Source: Lasiodiplodia sp. COLG20
Lineage: Eukaryota > Ascomycota > Dothideomycetes > Botryosphaeriales > Botryosphaeriaceae
Assembly (NCBI GenBank): GCA_009801085.1
Contig: VNWV01000002.1
Span: forward strand, 4,340,001-4,404,000
Reading direction: 5' to 3'
DNA length: 64,000 nt
The translations under genes were made by a program, and so were the position numbers. Positions 46,388 to 56,769 of the stretch are shown here, piece by piece; position 1 is the first letter of the stretch, and each line of letters begins with the position of its first letter. The notes below the pieces were generated by a model that had not been told where the DNA came from, ran no database searches, and worked only from the letters and a program-made list of their open reading frames with translations.

Positions 46388-47213
46388 ATGCCGCTCATCT
46401 ATGGCGCTGGCGGTGCTACCGCCGCCTTGACCGTCGTCGGCCTGTGTACGTTTACTCTCTGCCCGCTCCTGCCTGCGATCGGGCGCTGACGTGCTTGCAG
46501 ATATGCTGTTTAATGGCGAGGGCGAGGCCTTCAACGTACGCGCCTGTGATCCTGATGATCGACCCCCGACTTAGCTGATGACGTCGCTGCCAGGTTGGAC
46601 AATTCCTCGAGAGCGTTTCGCCGTACATGTGGGCAGACATGGGCATCGGCCTCTGCATCGGCCTGTCCGTGGTGGGCGCTGCATGGTACGCCAACAGGAG
46701 AAGCCGAGGGAAAACACAAGCAGCTCGCTGACGAGGTTTGCAGGGGTATTCTCATCACCGGTAGCTCCATTCTCGGTGGAGGTGTCAAGGCGCCCAGGAT
46801 ACGGACCAAGAACTTGATCTCCATCATCTTTTGCGAGGTCGTCGCTATCTACGGCGTTATCATGTCCATCGTCTTCTCGGCCAAGATCCAATCCGTCAGC
46901 GGCGATGCCCTTTACTCGGCCTCCAACTACTACACCGGATTCGCGCTCTTCTGGGGAGGTATCACGGTTGGCATGTGCAACCTGATCTGCGGTGTCTCGG
47001 TCGGCATCAACGGCAGCAGTGCTGCTCTGGCCGACGCGGCGGACCCCAGCCTGTAAGTGCCACGGATACATGGTCTCCCACGAAGCTAACGTATGTGCGC
47101 ATAGTTTCGTTAAGATTCTCGTCATCGAGATTTTCAGCTCCGTCCTAGGCCTTTTCGGCCTCATCATTGGTCTGCTGGTCTCTGGAAAGGCTGCCGACTT
47201 CAGCATGGAGTGA
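46388..47213 (+). CDS. VMA16: Vacuolar H+-ATPase proteolipid subunit c''
   Basis: Membrane rotor subunit of the V-ATPase. Five exons (46388-46445, 46501-46535, 46594-46685, 46744-47052, 47105-47213) join in frame to 200 aa (yeast 213). The joins recreate [20 protein letters not shown], then [20 protein letters not shown] and [17 protein letters not shown], the family core. The buried proton-carrying glutamates are those in [19 protein letters not shown] and [13 protein letters not shown]. The last helix ends [14 protein letters not shown]. Four introns of 52-58 nt in 826 bp make it the most intron-dense gene here. The first exon is short and its ATG (46388) is the only in-frame option seen. 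Confidence 0.94.
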
Positions 47214-47651
47214 AATGGGCAATATGAATGACCACACGGGACATTACCGCCGTCCGCTCGATGGGGCGGATCTGCAATGTACTATGAGGCGTTGGGATAG
47301 ACATCAAAACAGCAAGGAAGCACGGCAAGCGGTTGTGGTGTACGATCTCCTTCGTCGTGTGCATATTCAAGCTTGTATATTTGGGATTTGCTGCGTCCCA
47401 GGACAAGGTTCAGGAAGAAGGCTATGGCGGGCGGGATGGTAGTCGATGAACTATTATGCATTTAGCGAATTTCTGTAGCACAATACCCGCCATGGATGCG
47501 GAATCACTTCATACCCTGCTCGTTATGTGAGATTTGATAGGCGACTGGATATGCGCGCGCCGTCCACTGGCGACGGCGAGAAATCGGATAAGACGTCAGC
47601 GGGGACTTGTCGCCAGCCCCGCTAAGCGATGACACAACGTACGTCCGTCCA
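47214..47651. other. Interval between V-ATPase c'' and molybdopterin gene
   Basis: 438 bp, tandem genes on the same strand. It should hold the V-ATPase 3' UTR and the promoter of the cnxE-type gene. Nothing further recognised. Confidence 0.4.
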
Positions 47652-50006
47652 ATGTCACAACTCAAAGCAGCTATTCTGATCGTCTCCGAGACGGCCGCAA
47701 AGGATCCGTCGAGCGACAAATGCGGCGACGTGCTCAAAGATGTGTTCGACAAGGATAACGCCAGCCAATGGCATGTTCAGACCGTCGACATTGTACCGGA
47801 CAGCGTCCTTGACGTCCAGCGCTTTATCCAACGTTGGGCCGACTCCGAAGATGCCGTGAATTTGATAGTCACGAGCGGTGGCACAGGCTTCACCCTTAAG
47901 GATACCACGCCAGAGGTAACGTTCAACCAAATCGCTTTTCCCTCTTCATTGTGGCTAACCCCTCTCAGGCTGTGAGCCCGTTAATTCACAAACATGCGCC
48001 GGGGATTGTGTAAGAACTCTAAATCAATCATGGCTCAATCGACGATCTAACACGACCAGTCACGGTATGCTGGCTGCATCCTTGCAGGTGACACCTTGTA
48101 AGTCGTGTGTCCCTCGTCTCCTCTTCATCCCACTTATAATTTTTAGTTGCTATGATGGCACGACCTGTGGCCGGCGTGAGGAACAAGACTTTGATAATGA
48201 CGCTTCCTGGCTCTCCCAAAGGGGCGAAGGAGAACCTTGAAGCAGTAATCAAGCTACTTCCTCACGCTTGCACCCAAGCCGCGGGCGCTGATTCCCGTAC
48301 CCTCCACGCTGGCGGCGTGAAGAAGCTGGAGAAGGAGGCAGGGCTGCACTCAAACTCTAAGCCCTCAGGTAATTTCCCATTAGGTCCGCCGTGGATACCA
48401 GCTATTGACGACTCTCTAGGAGATAAAGCTGGCCACCACCACCATCACCACCACCATGGACATGGCCATGGCCACGGACACGGAGGCCATTCGGCGCCCA
48501 GGGCTCACACCAACCCAAACGACAATCCCCAATCTAATGACCCCAGCCTTGGCCCCACTAGACGCTACCGCCAATCGCCGTACGAGATGCTGTCGGTAGA
48601 ACAGGCTCTCGAACAGATCGCACAGCACACGCCCAACCCTATTATCGTGACGATACCGCTTGGCGAGAAAGCTGTTGGTCACGTACTTGCCGAAGACATC
48701 AAGGCCCCCGAGTCCGTACCTGCTTTCCGAGCCAGCATCGTCGATGGTTACGCTGTAGGTTCACATCAAGCGCCATGCCTCATGATCTGTTGATGCTGAC
48801 GGGTCGTAGGTGAGGATTCCCGAGTCCGGCACATTCAAAGAGGGCGTGTACCCGGTTGCTCTCGTCTCGCATGCCCAAGCCGGCGAGATTCCGCCTCTCG
48901 AGGAGGGCAAGATTGCGCGTATCACAACTGGCGCGCCCCTCCCTCCACACGCCTCGGCCGTGATCATGGTCGAAGACACTGTCCTCGAGAGTATGACCGA
49001 CGACGGTAAGGAGGAGAAGGAGATTAAGATTTTGACCTCAGCCATCGAGGCCGGCGAAAACGTTCGCGAGGTTGGTAGCGATGTGCTAGCGGGCGACGTG
49101 ATTATGAAAGCGGGTGAGGGAATCACGGCAGTCGGTGGTGAGCTCGGCCTGCTGGCTTCTGTCGGGGTCCGCGAGGTCAAGGTCTACAAGAAACCCGTCG
49201 TCGGCGTGCTCAGCACGGGCGATGAGATCGTCGAGTTCGACCGACCCGGCGAGCTCAAGCTGGGCGAGGTCAGGGACACCAACAGGCCGACGCTCCTGAA
49301 CGCGGTGCGCTCCTCCGGCTTCGAGGCTGTGGACCTCAAGATCGCGTCGGATCAGTAAGTCCTCTCCACCCCCCCTTATCAAATTCCCACCCAAGGCTCC
49401 TGACACTCCAACCACAGACCCGGCAGCCTTGAAGAGACCCTCCGCCTCGCCCTGCGTCGCGTCGACGTCATCATCACCTCGGGCGGCGTGTCCATGGGCG
49501 AGCTCGACCTGCTCAAGCCGACCATCGAGCGCCAGCTCGGCGGCACCATCCACTTCGGGCGCGTCAGCATGAAGCCGGGCAAGCCGACCACCTTCGCCAC
49601 CGTGCCCTTCAAACCCACCGCCGGCGGCGACCACGGCGGCAAGTGCGTCATCTTCTCGCTCCCGGGCAACCCGGCCTCGGCCGTGACGACGTTCCAGCTG
49701 TTCGTGCTGCCGTCGCTGCACCGCGCCAGCGGCATCAGCCCCGCCGGCCTGCCCAAGGTGCGCGTGAAGGTCGACGGCGCCGACTTGAGGTGCGACGGCA
49801 AGAGGGCCGAGTACCACCGTGCCCTGGTCGCCGTCAAGGCGGATGGTGGGTTGTATGCGAGCAGCACCGGCGGCCAGAGGAGCTCGCGTATCGGTAGCTT
49901 CAAGGGGGCGAATGCACTGCTGTGCTTGCCGGTCAAAGATGGATTCGTGAAGAAGGGCGAGATGGTGGATGCGTTGATGATGGGGCCGGTGATCAGCGAA
50001 CTGTGA
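47652..50006 (+). CDS. cnxE: Fused molybdopterin adenylyltransferase / molybdenum insertase (CnxE, gephyrin/Cnx1 type)
   Basis: Carries out the last two steps of molybdenum-cofactor synthesis, needed for nitrate reductase and xanthine dehydrogenase. Six exons (47652-47915, 47969-48009, 48060-48097, 48147-48754, 48810-49354, 49418-50006) join in frame to 694 aa. The N-terminal Mog/MoaB-like domain has VNLIVTSGGTGFTLKDTTPE and GVRNKTLIMTLPGSPKGAKE. A linker (about 165-250) includes a run of eight His followed by alternating Gly-His (about 210-230). The MoeA-like half has PYEMLSVEQAL, SVPAFRASIVDGYAV, ARITTGAPLPPHASAVIMVE, VGVLSTGDEIV and VDVIITSGGVSMGELDLLKP, then IFSLPGNPASAVTTFQLFV. ATG 47652 is the first in frame. 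Convergent with the GH28 gene. Confidence 0.95.
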
Positions 50007-50167
50007 GTCTAGGCAGGAAAGGGAAAGAGGCAGAAATGGGTTCATGGAAAATGCATTCGCGAAGGCTTGTCAAACAACGCAGCCGTCATCCAATGTTTTG
50101 TCAGCTCTGCAATTTCTTCATTTTTCAACTTTGATCATTTATATTCGTTCCGCAATCAGGGGCACAA

Positions 50168-51484
50168 TTAACATCCCTCCCCCTCAACCCCATGCACTCC
50201 TCCTTCCTCGATGAACTTACACTCTGCAGCCCCTAGATCCGTGCTATTCTGCGCCGTCGTCAGGTTCACATTCTTAAAGTCGATGTTATAGCATGGCTTC
50301 TTCGTCGAGCAACTGATCCCGGCCGTCGTGGTGTCTCCGTCATCCAAATTCAACCAACCGGTCCAGTTCACATACGCCACGTTCGATATCTCCATCAAGC
50401 TGCTCCCCTTGAACGCCTCGGTCCCGTTGTTCCCGCTATCCTGATTGATCTCGGGGCCGGCCTCGGCGCCCTCGACCCTGAAGTTGGAGAACAGCACGTT
50501 GCGGACGGAGCCCCAGCCGGCGCCGCGGGGCACCCAGGCGCTCTCGTAGGCGCGCGACGACTGGTTGACGAGCACGCCGACCCAGGTCTTGATGAGGGCG
50601 GAGCCGTGCAGCCACTGGTTGCGCACGAGCGTGACATCATCAATAACGACGTTCTCGACCGACGCGTCCTCGAGGTACTGGCCCAACGAGCCGACGGCGA
50701 CGCCGTTGCCGCCAACGCAGAGCGCGTGGCGCACCTCGATGTTGCGGCTGCGCGGCTTGACGGCCACGCAGTCGTCGCCGCCCTGGTACACGAAGTTGGT
50801 CAGCGCCACGTTGGTCGCGTCCATGGTGTCGAAGCCGTCCGTGTTCTGGATCCAGTTGACGCCGTAGGGCGCCGTCGGCGCCGTCGCGTTGACCGTGATG
50901 TTGTCGAAGGCCAGGTGCGTGCCGTTCATGATGTTGATCGCCCACAGCTGCGGGTCGCGCACGTAGAAGTTGGACACCGTCACGTCCGACACGTTCCAGA
51001 AGACGAACGGCATCGGCCGCCCCGGCTGCGTGTCGCCCACGGGCGAGTCCGCCTCGGCGACGTACCAGGTGTTGCCGTTGCCGAAGATGCCCCCCGTGCC
51101 GTAGCCGTCGATCCAGATGTGGTCGCCCGTGAGGATGAAGCCGGCGGCGTGGTTCTGGAAGAAGATGGGGTAGGAGTTGGCGCGCCAGTAGTCTAGGTCG
51201 GGTGAGAAGGTCCATTGACCGTGCCAATGGATGCGGACGTCGTTAACGACGGGGTTCAGCCGCGTCGCGATGTAGTAGTCCTCGCCTTCCGGGAAGACGA
51301 TGTCGCCGCCGTTCCCGCAAGAGGCGAAGGCAGAAAGGATTGTGGGCACATCGTCGGTCTGGTTGCCGCTGGCGTGGACGGTGCATTGAGGTCGGCCATC
51401 GTCAAGAGTTGTTTGGATCACTCGGGCAGAAGTGACAACGCAGTACAGGGAGAGGGGCAGAGCGGGGCACGAGAAGAGACGCAT
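50168..51484 (-). CDS. Secreted GH28 pectin hydrolase, exo-rhamnogalacturonase (rgxB)-like
   Basis: Single exon, 438 aa. The first 20 residues look like a signal peptide (LFSCPALPLSLYCVVTSA). The parallel beta-helix motifs of GH28 are present: NTDGFD (Asp216), GGDDC (Asp237 and Asp238) and the lysine of ALIKTW (Lys299). The usual GHG motif is replaced by GGNG (258-261) in CVGGNGVAVGSLGQYLEDAS, which I associate with the exo-acting rhamnogalacturonan/galacturonan branch and not with endopolygalacturonases. Several N-glycosylation sequons fit a secreted enzyme. Natural substrate is inference. Its stop is 161 bp from that of cnxE. The upstream 750 bp should contain its promoter. Confidence 0.88.
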   Translation of the reverse strand: MRLFSCPALPLSLYCVVTSARVIQTTLDDGRPQCTVHASGNQTDDVPTILSAFASCGNGGDIVFPEGEDYYIATRLNPVVNDVRIHWHGQWTFSPDLDYWRANSYPIFFQNHAAGFILTGDHIWIDGYGTGGIFGNGNTWYVAEADSPVGDTQPGRPMPFVFWNVSDVTVSNFYVRDPQLWAINIMNGTHLAFDNITVNATAPTAPYGVNWIQNTDGFDTMDATNVALTNFVYQGGDDCVAVKPRSRNIEVRHALCVGGNGVAVGSLGQYLEDASVENVVIDDVTLVRNQWLHGSALIKTWVGVLVNQSSRAYESAWVPRGAGWGSVRNVLFSNFRVEGAEAGPEINQDSGNNGTEAFKGSSLMEISNVAYVNWTGWLNLDDGDTTTAGISCSTKKPCYNIDFKNVNLTTAQNSTDLGAAECKFIEEGGVHGVEGEGC

Positions 51485-52241
51485 TTTGGAGGAGAAAGAA
51501 CTCAGGGGGAGGAAATTTGTTTCGACAGCGAGAGAAACAAAAATCCGGGGAAAGAGAGTGCGGCTGCACGTACTACATTTAATCCATGCTGCGCCGGGTC
51601 AATCGAATATCTGCGAGCTGCCCTGAAGCTTGATTGGAGGCAAAATGGCACCACGCAACTAGCGGGGATGCTGCAGTCGATCATTAGGAGCTTGCTCGTT
51701 TGCCATGTACTTGCGAGAATTTGGCGAGTTGCGGATGCAAAAGCTCGGGAGAGCTTCAGCCGAAGGGAGCTGCGTGCGGGGAGACATGCAGGGGAAACAA
51801 TCCGGGGAACTCGCATGACGTCAGGAAACGGCTCTTGTCACCATGTACGACTCATCCTGCTGGCATCCGCTGTTTGGTAATGTGGACACTTTTGAATGCT
51901 CACAGACCTCTGATCTAGCTGTGAACCAGTCAGATAATCTTGGAAGGGATCAACGCTAACCATTTCACTTGTTGAAAACCATGGCGGCAAAGTTTCTAGA
52001 AGAGCCCCCGCTTATTAAGCATGATGTGTCTGCTCGTCTTCAATGATGATGCAGCGCTGCGCGGAACAGACAAGTGATGCAGGCAGTCGTGTTGCAAAAG
52101 CGAAGCATGAGCGTAAAGATTGGATTGTTGTGTCTTAATTCTTGGCTCCGTGACGTTACAGCGCTGTTCTTGTACAGCGGTTGGTGCCATCTTAGATTCC
52201 CAAAGGTATCGCGGCTTTGTTTGCCATCTATAACAAAATTT
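51485..52241. other. Upstream region of the GH28 gene and 3' region of the SDR gene
   Basis: About 760 bp without a supportable gene. Carbon-catabolite or pectin-regulator sites would be expected here, but I could not identify one with confidence. Confidence 0.35.
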
Positions 52242-53418
52242 TTACATCTTCGTGTCCTTTACTGGCCTTCTGTACATTGCGCCACCGGCACCAGCCTGTA
52301 CAGCTTGTCAGAACTTCTAAGTATATTGTTGTGCTCCTCACGACTTCCGGTGCAGGACCGTTGCGGATGCCTTGATCCGTCAGTACCGACTCTTCGCGGG
52401 GCAAGGGACAAGTTGCTTACCTGGTGGTTAGGGAAGATGAGCGTGTCGGCAATGACGACGTTCTCGCGACGACCGGCAGTGAAGACGATGACCTCGGCGA
52501 TGTCATCGGGAGTCAGAGGATCGCAGCCCTTGTAAACGGCATCGGCCTTTGACTTGTCGCCGTAGAAACGGACAACGGAGAACTCCTGCAAAAATTGGTC
52601 AGTATTCTTCTGGCACAACAATGCGCGAGGATGTCTACGCACCGTCTCAACTTGACCGGGGTCAATCTCAATAACCCTGATGCGGGTGGAGATAAGCTCT
52701 CTCCTCAGAGCATCGGTGAAAGTGCGCACGGCGGCCTTGGTAGCGCAGTAGATGCTACCGCCGGGGTAGCCCTCGCGGCCGGCAATGCTGCCGACGTTGA
52801 TGATGTCTCCCTTGCCGCCGTCGGGGCGCGACTTGTAAATTTTGAGGATCTCCTGGGTCATGCCAATCAAGCCAGTCACGTTGGTCTGGAACATGATGTT
52901 GATGTCCTCTTCGGCGATTTCGGGAGCTTGGGCGACGCCCTTGACGAGGCCGCTATCAACAGGCGTCAGCACGGGTGTGCGGATGGGATCAGAGCTGTGA
53001 CTCACGCATTGTTGACCAGCACATCAATGTTCTTCCATTCCTCGGGCAGGTTGGGGACGAAGCTCTTCACCTGGGAAGGGTTGCTGACGTCGAGCTGCAC
53101 GGGAAGCACCTGGACGCCGTCGCCGACTTCCTTCTTGATTTCCTCGGCAACCTGCTTGAGGGTGTCGATGCGGCGAGCGGTCAGGATCAGGCGCAGGTTC
53201 TTGGGGCTCGTACGGGCGAACTCGAAGGCGGTGCTGCGACCAATGCCGGAGCTGGCACCAGTGACAACAACGGTCTTGCCTTCGAGGCGCTTCGCGACAG
53301 CGGACGACATTGTGCGGGCTGCGATTGGCGAGTGGGGGAAAGCTACTCCGGCGCGAGGACGTGCAGCAGTGCGGATGAAAGCAGTGCTTGTGCGGGTGAG
53401 GTGGCGCAGGAAGGTCAT
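52242..53418 (-). CDS. Short-chain dehydrogenase/reductase, YMR226C/YdfG-like NADP-dependent 3-hydroxyacid dehydrogenase
   Basis: Classical SDR oxidising 3-hydroxy acids such as serine or 3-hydroxyisobutyrate with NADP+ (known from yeast YMR226C). Exons 53418-53006, 52952-52643, 52585-52421 and 52295-52242 give 313 aa. The nucleotide-binding TGASSGIG is at 53-60, NNAG is completed by the first splice, and the catalytic Ser193, Tyr206 and Lys210 lie in NVGSIAGREGYPGGSIYCAT and the following K. The C-terminus after the last splice is AGAGGAMYRRPVKDTKM, similar to YMR226C. The first 36 residues are Arg-rich with no acids (MTFLRHLTRTSTAFIRTAAR), resembling a mitochondrial presequence; a second ATG (53310) would give the usual core starting MSSAVAKRLEGK. 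Confidence 0.93.
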
Positions 53419-54864
53419 AAAAGACGAGAAAAAAGTTGGGAGGAAGGAAGTTGATAAGGCTAGAAGACAGCAATGGTGCAATTGGAGCTGTAGATTGCAG
53501 CAGCGGGGGAGTGGAGACTCGAGGGAGCTCTGACGCTCAAATATGACCCCGCCGCCGAATGCCCGCCGATGGCTGCGACCAGGGTCCTCGGCTGACGTCG
53601 CCGCGAACCTCAACCTTATCCGATCCATCTTCGTCGCTTTTCCGACGTCCGCCGTCATCTTTCGCTCGCCCAAGCCCTTGACGGGCTCAGCAGCATCGAA
53701 GAGAGCTTGGAGAAATGTGTGCTGTTGGGTGTGCTGAGCGAAGACACGCCCTCACAGCCCACAATGCCACGCTCGGTATATCTTTCAAGCGCCGAAGAGC
53801 ACGTAGATGTTGGGAGAAAATTGTACCGATATCTACTCGGTCTTGCGGGACGTCTTCAGGTATTCACAGGCTGACGGGCGCAAGCCTCCTCGTTAGGAAC
53901 ATCTACGGTATTCTTTTTTTTTTTTTTTGATTTCTTATCTGGAACATGAAAGAGCGCCTGGGGCAGCAGGCCGGTTATGGACAGTCATATGCCGCCATAT
54001 GTTTTTGATCCATGTCACGGGTGGCCCCCAATGCCTCCCACAATCGGCAGATCGGTTTGTGTTTACCATCCGCAACCACAGATCCATCACAGATCCACAG
54101 GCACCAGAAAATGCGGTCCATACTGCAAGAGATAGCTACCTTCTCGGAAGCTCTGGGGATTCAAATGCGCAGGTACGAGATCCAGAAAAAAAAAAACACT
54201 CAGCCAGATGGTGATGTCACACGGCCAATGTTCTCCGTCAGCGCTGTGGATTTTGGACTCGGGGCCGGCGCTGGATCGCGCATTTAAGAGCAAGGGTTAC
54301 CCGATTACCAGAAGCACCGAAGACTTCGGCTCAATCAATGGAGCTCAATTGAGACAATGGTAATGCTAAGGCGAGGCCCGCGTGCCACGGTGACGTGCGT
54401 AGCAGTTCTGACCAAAGGGCGATTGCGGCAAACGCAAGGGTACCACGCAGGATTACCCTTTTAACACCTTGTGCTGTACGCGCTGCGTCTATTTCTCGCC
54501 GTTGCCCGGCCTTCCACTCCCTCCCCGTGACCGTTGCCGTGCCTCTGCCTCCGCCGCGCGACCATCACCCAGCCCGCGCACACGAGCACAACAAACCCTC
54601 CCTCACGCTGCGCATCTCGACAAACCCTCCGCACTCTCTTCGCGCTTCATCCAACCCGCTCTCCTGAACCTCGTCGTGTCGCGCGCATCCAACCTCTCCT
54701 GTCCAACTCATCGACCATCCATTCCGTAACACTGCTCCACCACCACCGACTCACAGCCCACACAAACTCAGCATCCCGTAGCCCAACTCCTCTTCCTGCT
54801 CATCTTGTTGCTGCTTGCACCAGCGTCCCGCCTATTCAAAAACTTCCCGCTAAATTTGCACACC
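53419..54864. other. Upstream interval of the orphan-family array
   Basis: About 1.45 kb between the SDR gene (minus) and the first array gene (plus). Short frames only. It has a 15-nt T run at 53914-53928. From about 54480 to 54860 the plus strand is C-rich, with many CACC/CCTC runs, a likely promoter and leader for the first array gene. Confidence 0.4.
53914..53928 (+). repeat. T homopolymer run, 15 nt
   Basis: Simple 15-T tract in the promoter interval. No associated repeat was seen. Confidence 0.9.
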
Positions 54865-56769
54865 ATGACGCAACCTAGCCAACCGCAGAGCTTCGCTTCC
54901 GGCCTTGAGAGCTTTGGCTCCATTGACTGGGATGCTGAATACGAAGAGCTCGTCACAACAGAACACACACGTCCCGAGCCAGAGGCCATCGCAACGGAAG
55001 ACACCACGCATCCCGAGCCTGAGCAGCTTCAGCCAGAGAGCCAGGAGGCCACTAACACCGCGCCGCTAATCCAGGAACCCACTTCTGACCACCCCCATAC
55101 CCTTGACACCACATTCGCCGACGACGCCACTCCCACCATTGTCGCATCTCCCAACTGGACCACCACTGCCGACCCAATGTCCAGTGAATTCGAAGACATC
55201 AGCCTGTACGGCGAAGAGGCGGCACCAGCCACTGACATGGCCGCCATGCTGCCGCCAGGCTCCTTCGCGGCCTGGGAGCATCCCGGATGGTGCTGGCGGG
55301 AGTCTCGCTCCTGGTGCGAGTGGACGGCCACATCCCCAGAGGTCAGCGCGTGGGCCCTGTCGCCGGGCATCAACGACGATGCCGCGTGGATCATCGGCGC
55401 CAGTCGTTACGGAGACGACTACGCCCACGACGACATCCCGCGCGTCGCCAGTCTTCTCCGTCGGGCGTACGAATACGCCTACAACGTGCCGGAGAACGTT
55501 TGCCTCCCCGCCCTGGCCCGCGGGTTCAAGGAAGTCCCGCGCCGCGGGTCCGTTGCCGAGCGGGAGAGGTTCCCGAGGGGCGCCAAGGGATTGAAGGAGA
55601 GGCGGGAGCTGGGAGGCCCGGTCTACTTCCCCCAGCCCTCCCGCCTCTCCCAAGTTTGGTCGGCAGAGGAGGAGGAGATGGAGGAGGTGGAGGAGGTGGA
55701 GGTCTCCTCCGAGATCTCCGAGGAGGAGTGGTGGGGCTGGTTTGAGAGCAGCGGCGGCGAGGAGGCGGAGGAGGAAGGCGCGACGCCCGACACGGGCTCC
55801 TCCGCCTCCGTGGAGTCCTCCAACCGCGTCGTCATCTCCACGCCAATCACCATCAAGCCCGTCCCGCTCCGCCCTCAGCCCAACCTCGAGGGCGCCGAAG
55901 ACCATGAAGCCGCCGCTACAGACAGCGATGACGAGGACCAGATCTCTACTTCTTCTACCGACTTCGTCACAGTCCCCATCACTCCTCCGCCGGCCGACAC
56001 TGCTGAAGACGAGGACGACAGCACCTCTAGCAACGGAATCGCCAACCAGTACGAGCCTACCAATCTCATTTCGCAGCCGATCCACACCACTGAGGATGAG
56101 GAAGACATGACTGCAGAGGACCAGCTCTCGGACAGCGGAAGTGAGGAAGACAACGTCTCGATTGGAGACGCCGAAGACGGAATCCCTGCCACTCCCTCCA
56201 AGCTCACCATCCTTGCTCCACAGCTGATCGACTCCATTGAAAGCGAGGAGCACGCGACAGACAGCTACGAGCTTGCTGGTTATGAAAGCGACGGCGACGA
56301 CACCTCGATCGCGGACGTCACCAACGAAGTCGAGATCCCTACCACTCCCTCCAAGCCCAGCCTCGTCGTTCCGCTACCTCCACGCACGCCTGATCGCTCC
56401 AGAGACGCTCTTCTTCACGACCCGAGCCCCAGTCCCAAGCTCACTGGCCCAGGCCTCCTGCGTAACATGGCATTTGACGACATGGCCCCACAGATCAGCC
56501 CGGTCCTTCTGTCCCCAGCGCTCGCGCTAAGAGACGTGAATGCTGGCAAGAAGCTGGCCCCTGTTCCGACGCTATACCAGGTTTTCGTTGAGCAGCATGG
56601 CAAGAAGAGTCAGAAGACAATCGAGCAAGACACAGAGGATCAGCAAGATGCGCGAGAGGAGCAAGACGTGGAGGAGCAGCATGTCGGCGAGGAGAGCGCG
56701 GGCTTTTGGACCACTACTGCCGCCGCTGCCATCGCTATCATCGGTGGCTTCACGGTGCTCTTGGGCTAA
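54865..56769 (+). CDS. Orphan-family protein A1 (acidic subtype, C-terminal tail anchor)
   Basis: Single exon, 634 aa, in good start context (CACCATGA). I do not recognise a known family. It is clearly related to the three genes that follow. N-terminus: GLESFGSIDWDAEYEELVTT (about 13-32), matching the gene at 62675. Core: HPGWCWRESRSWCEWTATSP, SPEVSAWALSP, a helical DIPRVASLLRRAYEYAYNVP (about 190-209), FPRGAKGLKER (about 237-247) and YFPQPSRLSQVWSAEEE. Then a long acidic Glu/Asp/Ser region without obvious fold (about 260-600). The last 20-odd residues are hydrophobic (FWTTTAAAAIAIIGGFTVLL), a probable tail anchor or single membrane span. Compared with its relatives it lacks about 17 residues between the PRG box and the F-x-P box. 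No catalytic motif is visible. Confidence 0.8.
   Translation: MTQPSQPQSFASGLESFGSIDWDAEYEELVTTEHTRPEPEAIATEDTTHPEPEQLQPESQEATNTAPLIQEPTSDHPHTLDTTFADDATPTIVASPNWTTTADPMSSEFEDISLYGEEAAPATDMAAMLPPGSFAAWEHPGWCWRESRSWCEWTATSPEVSAWALSPGINDDAAWIIGASRYGDDYAHDDIPRVASLLRRAYEYAYNVPENVCLPALARGFKEVPRRGSVAERERFPRGAKGLKERRELGGPVYFPQPSRLSQVWSAEEEEMEEVEEVEVSSEISEEEWWGWFESSGGEEAEEEGATPDTGSSASVESSNRVVISTPITIKPVPLRPQPNLEGAEDHEAAATDSDDEDQISTSSTDFVTVPITPPPADTAEDEDDSTSSNGIANQYEPTNLISQPIHTTEDEEDMTAEDQLSDSGSEEDNVSIGDAEDGIPATPSKLTILAPQLIDSIESEEHATDSYELAGYESDGDDTSIADVTNEVEIPTTPSKPSLVVPLPPRTPDRSRDALLHDPSPSPKLTGPGLLRNMAFDDMAPQISPVLLSPALALRDVNAGKKLAPVPTLYQVFVEQHGKKSQKTIEQDTEDQQDAREEQDVEEQHVGEESAGFWTTTAAAAIAIIGGFTVLLG

Noticed and set aside
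54805..54864. Upstream extension of A1 with a hydrophobic start
   Set aside because: The extension opens only with TTG; the first ATG in good context is 54865.
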